From: Faeciplasma sp045660445
GTDB lineage: Bacteria > Bacillota > Clostridia > Oscillospirales > Ruminococcaceae
Assembly: GCA_045660445.1 (NCBI GenBank)
Contig: JAZRDR010000010.1
Span: 186,001 to 250,000, forward strand
DNA: 64,000 nucleotides
Direction of reading: 5' to 3'
Shown: positions 61,559 through 64,000 of the stretch, in pieces
Numbering within the stretch: the first letter of the stretch is position 1
How the letters are laid out: each line of letters opens with the position of its first letter
The notes under the pieces: generated by a model
Told to the model about the DNA's origin: nothing
Database searches by the model: none
The model's input: the letters and a program-made list of their open reading frames with translations, nothing else
Made by a program: the position numbers and the translations under genes

Positions 61559-62464
61559 TTAATCCTCGAACAAAGCGTTTACAAAATCTTTATTGCTGAA
61601 TGGCTGAATATCATCGATCTTTTCTCCGACTGTTACAAGCTTAACAGGAACCTTAAGCTCGTTAGCGATCGGGATGACGATGCCGCCCTTGGCTGTTGAA
61701 TCAAGCTTGGTTAAGATAATGCCGGTGATATCTGCAACCTCGTTAAATTCACGGGCCTGATTAACTGCGTTCTGTCCTGTTGTGCCGTCAAGAGCGATAA
61801 GGACTTCTAATGCACAACCTTCAGCTTTAGCGTGGACGATCTTGGAGATCTTTGAAAGCTCGTTCATAAGGTTCTTTTTGGTGTGAAGACGTCCTGCCGT
61901 GTCAACGATCACAACGTCCACTCCCCTTGCCTTTGCGGCATCAAGGGCATCGAACACGACAGCTGCGGGATCTGCCCCCTCGGAGTGTTTGATTATATCA
62001 ACTCCTGCACGGTCGGTCCAAACCTGAAGCTGATCGATTGCAGCAGCACGGAAAGTATCTGCTGCGGCAACCAAAACCTTTTTGCCTTCGTTTTTAAGCT
62101 GATAAGAAAGCTTGCCGATGGTTGTTGTTTTGCCAACGCCGTTAACACCGATTACAAGGATGACAGACGGTGTTGTTGACATATCAAGGGGGGTATCCTC
62201 ACCAAGCATTTCGACGATGATATCTTTAAGGCACTGGCGGGCAGCTTCCGTATCGGTTATCTTTTCATCCTTCACTCTCTTGCGCAAGGCAGAAACGATA
62301 TCGTCAGTCGTCTTGGCGCCTATATCCGAAAGGATGAGGGTTTCTTCAAGCTCGTCGAAGAAATCGTCATCAAGCTTCGAGCCGGAAAACAATACATTCA
62401 GCCCACCCATAAGGTTCGACTTAGTTTTAGCAAGGCCCTGCTTTAATTTATCAAAAAAGCCCAT
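61559..62464 (-). CDS. ftsY: signal recognition particle receptor FtsY
   Basis: GTPase receptor for SRP at the membrane. 301 residues. The G-domain has GVNGVGKTTTIGKL (P-loop), DTFRAAAIDQL, DTAGRLHT and TKLDSTAKGG. The N-domain is short and there is no acidic A-domain, as in many Firmicutes. Upstream smc completes the classical smc-ftsY pair, 18 bp away. Confidence 0.97.
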   Translation of the reverse strand: MGFFDKLKQGLAKTKSNLMGGLNVLFSGSKLDDDFFDELEETLILSDIGAKTTDDIVSALRKRVKDEKITDTEAARQCLKDIIVEMLGEDTPLDMSTTPSVILVIGVNGVGKTTTIGKLSYQLKNEGKKVLVAAADTFRAAAIDQLQVWTDRAGVDIIKHSEGADPAAVVFDALDAAKARGVDVVIVDTAGRLHTKKNLMNELSKISKIVHAKAEGCALEVLIALDGTTGQNAVNQAREFNEVADITGIILTKLDSTAKGGIVIPIANELKVPVKLVTVGEKIDDIQPFSNKDFVNALFED

Positions 62465-62482
62465 TGTATATCTCCTTAATTA

Positions 62483-64000
62483 TTAATTTTCTGCAGCAAG
62501 TGCGGCATCTGAAATGTCCATTCTTAAGAGCTTGGAAACGCCCTTTTCTTGCATTGTAACACCGTAAAGAATGTCTGCTTCTTCCATCGTACCTCTTCGG
62601 TGAGTTACAAGAATGAACTGAGTGGTATCAGTGAAGTTTCTTAAGTATTGTGCATATCGTGTTACGTTAACATCGTCGAGTGCGGCTTCAATCTCGTCCA
62701 AGATACAGAAAGGCGAAGGACGAAGCTTTAAAATTGCAAAGTATATTGCGATTGCGACGAATGCCTGCTCACCGCCCGAAAGGAGCGAAAGATTCTTGAT
62801 GACCTTACCGGGAGGCGCAACGTTGATTTCAATGCCAGACTCGAGAACGTTATTGGGATCAGTTAATACAAGCTCTGCCTTACCTCCTCCAAACAACTCA
62901 ACAAAAGTCTTCTTAAAGTTTTCGTTGATCTTTGCAAAGCTTTCAGTGAATATCTCCTTCATGCTTTGTGTAAGCGATGAGATCAAGCTTTCAAGCTCTG
63001 ACTTCGATTTTAATACGTCGGTTAGCTGAGCTGACAAGAATTCATAACGCTCGGAAACCTCTTTATATTCATCGATAGCATCAGTGTTAACAGAACCCAA
63101 AGCACGGATCTTATTTTTAAGCTCGTTCAGGCGCTTTGTTGCATCCTGCATATCCTCGATCTCCTCGGCCTGATCTATTGCTTCGGCAACTGTTAAGGAA
63201 TAAGACTCCCAAAGCTGATTTATGATCTGATCATTATCTCGGCAGAGGGTTTGGTGACGCTCGGAAAGTCTTGAAACGTCAGCAGATACACGCTCTTTTT
63301 CGTCCTGCTTTGAACGCTGAGACTGTCTTAAGTTGTTAGCCATTCTCTCGTGGTCCATGGCATTTGCAAGCTCTGTCTTAATGTTTTCGTTAAGACGTGA
63401 GATCAAGCTCTTTGCATTTTCGGCATCCTGTTCACGCTCTATGATATTTTCCTCTTCAGCTTTAATAGCTCTTAGGAACTCGTCGATCTTTTCGTTTTGA
63501 AGTGCGATATCGCTTTGTGATTGCAACGCATTACCCTCAAGCTGAGAGATGCTTAAAAGTGCAGCCTCGATATCCTTGGAAAGCTCGACAAATAAAAGCT
63601 TTTTGTCCGAAATATCTTTAGAAATGCTTTCGCGGATAGTGCGGGACTCTGTTCCCATCTTCTGAGCTGATGAAACAAGCTCATCAAGTGATGCAATCTC
63701 ATTCTCGCAAGCTTCAAGAGATGCTTCGCTTTGAATAACTGTATTCTCACTCTGAGCGATCTTATCGCGGTTTTGCTTTATAGCATTGTCAGCTTCGTCA
63801 AGGCGTTCGTTATGCTGATCCAAGACAAGCTTAAGTCTTGCAAGCTCACCCTCGAAACGAACCTTATCAGTATCCATAATAGAGATCGTTTCACGCTCGC
63901 CCTCGACATCATAACCAAGCTTTTCGACTTCGGCAGTTAAATCCTTAACTCTGTCAGCCAAAAGCTTATGAGTTTTGGCAAGAGCTTCGATCTTCTTTTC
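62483..64000 (-). CDS. smc: chromosome segregation ATPase SMC, partial (N-terminal part beyond the window)
   Basis: C-terminal 505 residues of SMC, open to the window edge. A long coiled coil (about the first 320 residues here) leads into the ABC head half with signature LSLLSGGEQAFVAIA and Walker B FCILDEIEAALDD, then a D-loop. SMC works with ScpA/ScpB in chromosome compaction. The window cuts the gene, so the hinge and N-terminal Walker A are not seen. Confidence 0.96.
   Translation of the reverse strand, partial: EKKIEALAKTHKLLADRVKDLTAEVEKLGYDVEGERETISIMDTDKVRFEGELARLKLVLDQHNERLDEADNAIKQNRDKIAQSENTVIQSEASLEACENEIASLDELVSSAQKMGTESRTIRESISKDISDKKLLFVELSKDIEAALLSISQLEGNALQSQSDIALQNEKIDEFLRAIKAEEENIIEREQDAENAKSLISRLNENIKTELANAMDHERMANNLRQSQRSKQDEKERVSADVSRLSERHQTLCRDNDQIINQLWESYSLTVAEAIDQAEEIEDMQDATKRLNELKNKIRALGSVNTDAIDEYKEVSERYEFLSAQLTDVLKSKSELESLISSLTQSMKEIFTESFAKINENFKKTFVELFGGGKAELVLTDPNNVLESGIEINVAPPGKVIKNLSLLSGGEQAFVAIAIYFAILKLRPSPFCILDEIEAALDDVNVTRYAQYLRNFTDTTQFILVTHRRGTMEEADILYGVTMQEKGVSKLLRMDISDAALAAEN

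Overview
The window is about 43% GC by eye, gene-dense and mostly ordinary chromosome of a Gram-positive, probably gut-dwelling member of the Clostridia (Oscillospirales-like; this placement is inferred from gene content, not from a phylogeny). Support comes from a Firmicutes-type housekeeping cluster (yicC-remA-gmk-rpoZ-priA-def-fmt-rsmB-rlmN-prpC-prkC), spoIIE with a Spo0A-like promoter, a GlgC/GlgD pair, PerR/rubrerythrin oxidative defence, S-box and FMN riboswitches and EF-P with Lys32. No rRNA, phage, insertion sequence or CRISPR array was seen. There are two tRNA genes, Leu(CAG) and Thr(GGT).

Layout. 1-10.7 kb (minus): the housekeeping run, from a truncated PrkC kinase back to YicC. coaBC is missing from its usual place and a membrane zinc peptidase is inserted. 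10.8-16.5 kb: HD hydrolase (plus), then asnS, a nucleotidase-like HD protein, pyk, and a sodium-pump decarboxylase beta subunit with a 55-residue OadG-like partner. 16.6-25.8 kb: a surface and carbohydrate locus with an orphan solute-binding lipoprotein, an Ala-rich coiled-coil surface protein, an AraC regulator, a large membrane-anchored GH98-like protein, and an MBOAT/SGNH O-acylation pair. 25.8-26.3 kb: a structured non-coding stretch and tRNA-Leu. 26.3-30.4 kb (minus): glycogen operon glgC-glgD-glgA behind a long structured leader. 30.5-33.8 kb: spoIIE and a lone PTS EIIC. 34-35.4 kb (plus): perR-rbr and a small MGMT-family gene. 35.4-37.3 kb: ECF sigma factor and its putative membrane anti-sigma factor. 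37.4-42.4 kb: divergent hexuronate operons, eda-kdgK against uxuA-uxuB, around a shared control region. 42.5-48.2 kb: CapA-like lipoprotein, GH31 alpha-xylosidase, LytTR/DUF3021 pair and GH5 glycanase. 48.4-64 kb (minus): tRNA-Thr, metK-comEA under a SAM-I riboswitch, ribU under an FMN riboswitch, a Cys/Asp-rich protein, efp, M24 peptidase, endonuclease IV, yqeG, rpsU, leuS, rsfS, an LCP-like protein, yqeK, nadD, yhbY, rdgB, ftsY and the 3' part of smc.

How it fits together. The accessory genes suggest a spore-forming anaerobe that breaks down plant or host glycans (GH31, GH5, GH98-like), channels hexuronates through fructuronate, mannonate, KDG and KDPG to pyruvate and glyceraldehyde-3-phosphate, stores surplus glucose as glycogen and runs a sodium-pumping decarboxylase. 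The least explained items are the 16.6-25.8 kb surface locus with a direct-repeat operator candidate, the KDPG aldolase-VOC fusion, the Cys/Asp-rich protein, the structured leader of glgC, and the structured intergenic stretch beside tRNA-Leu.
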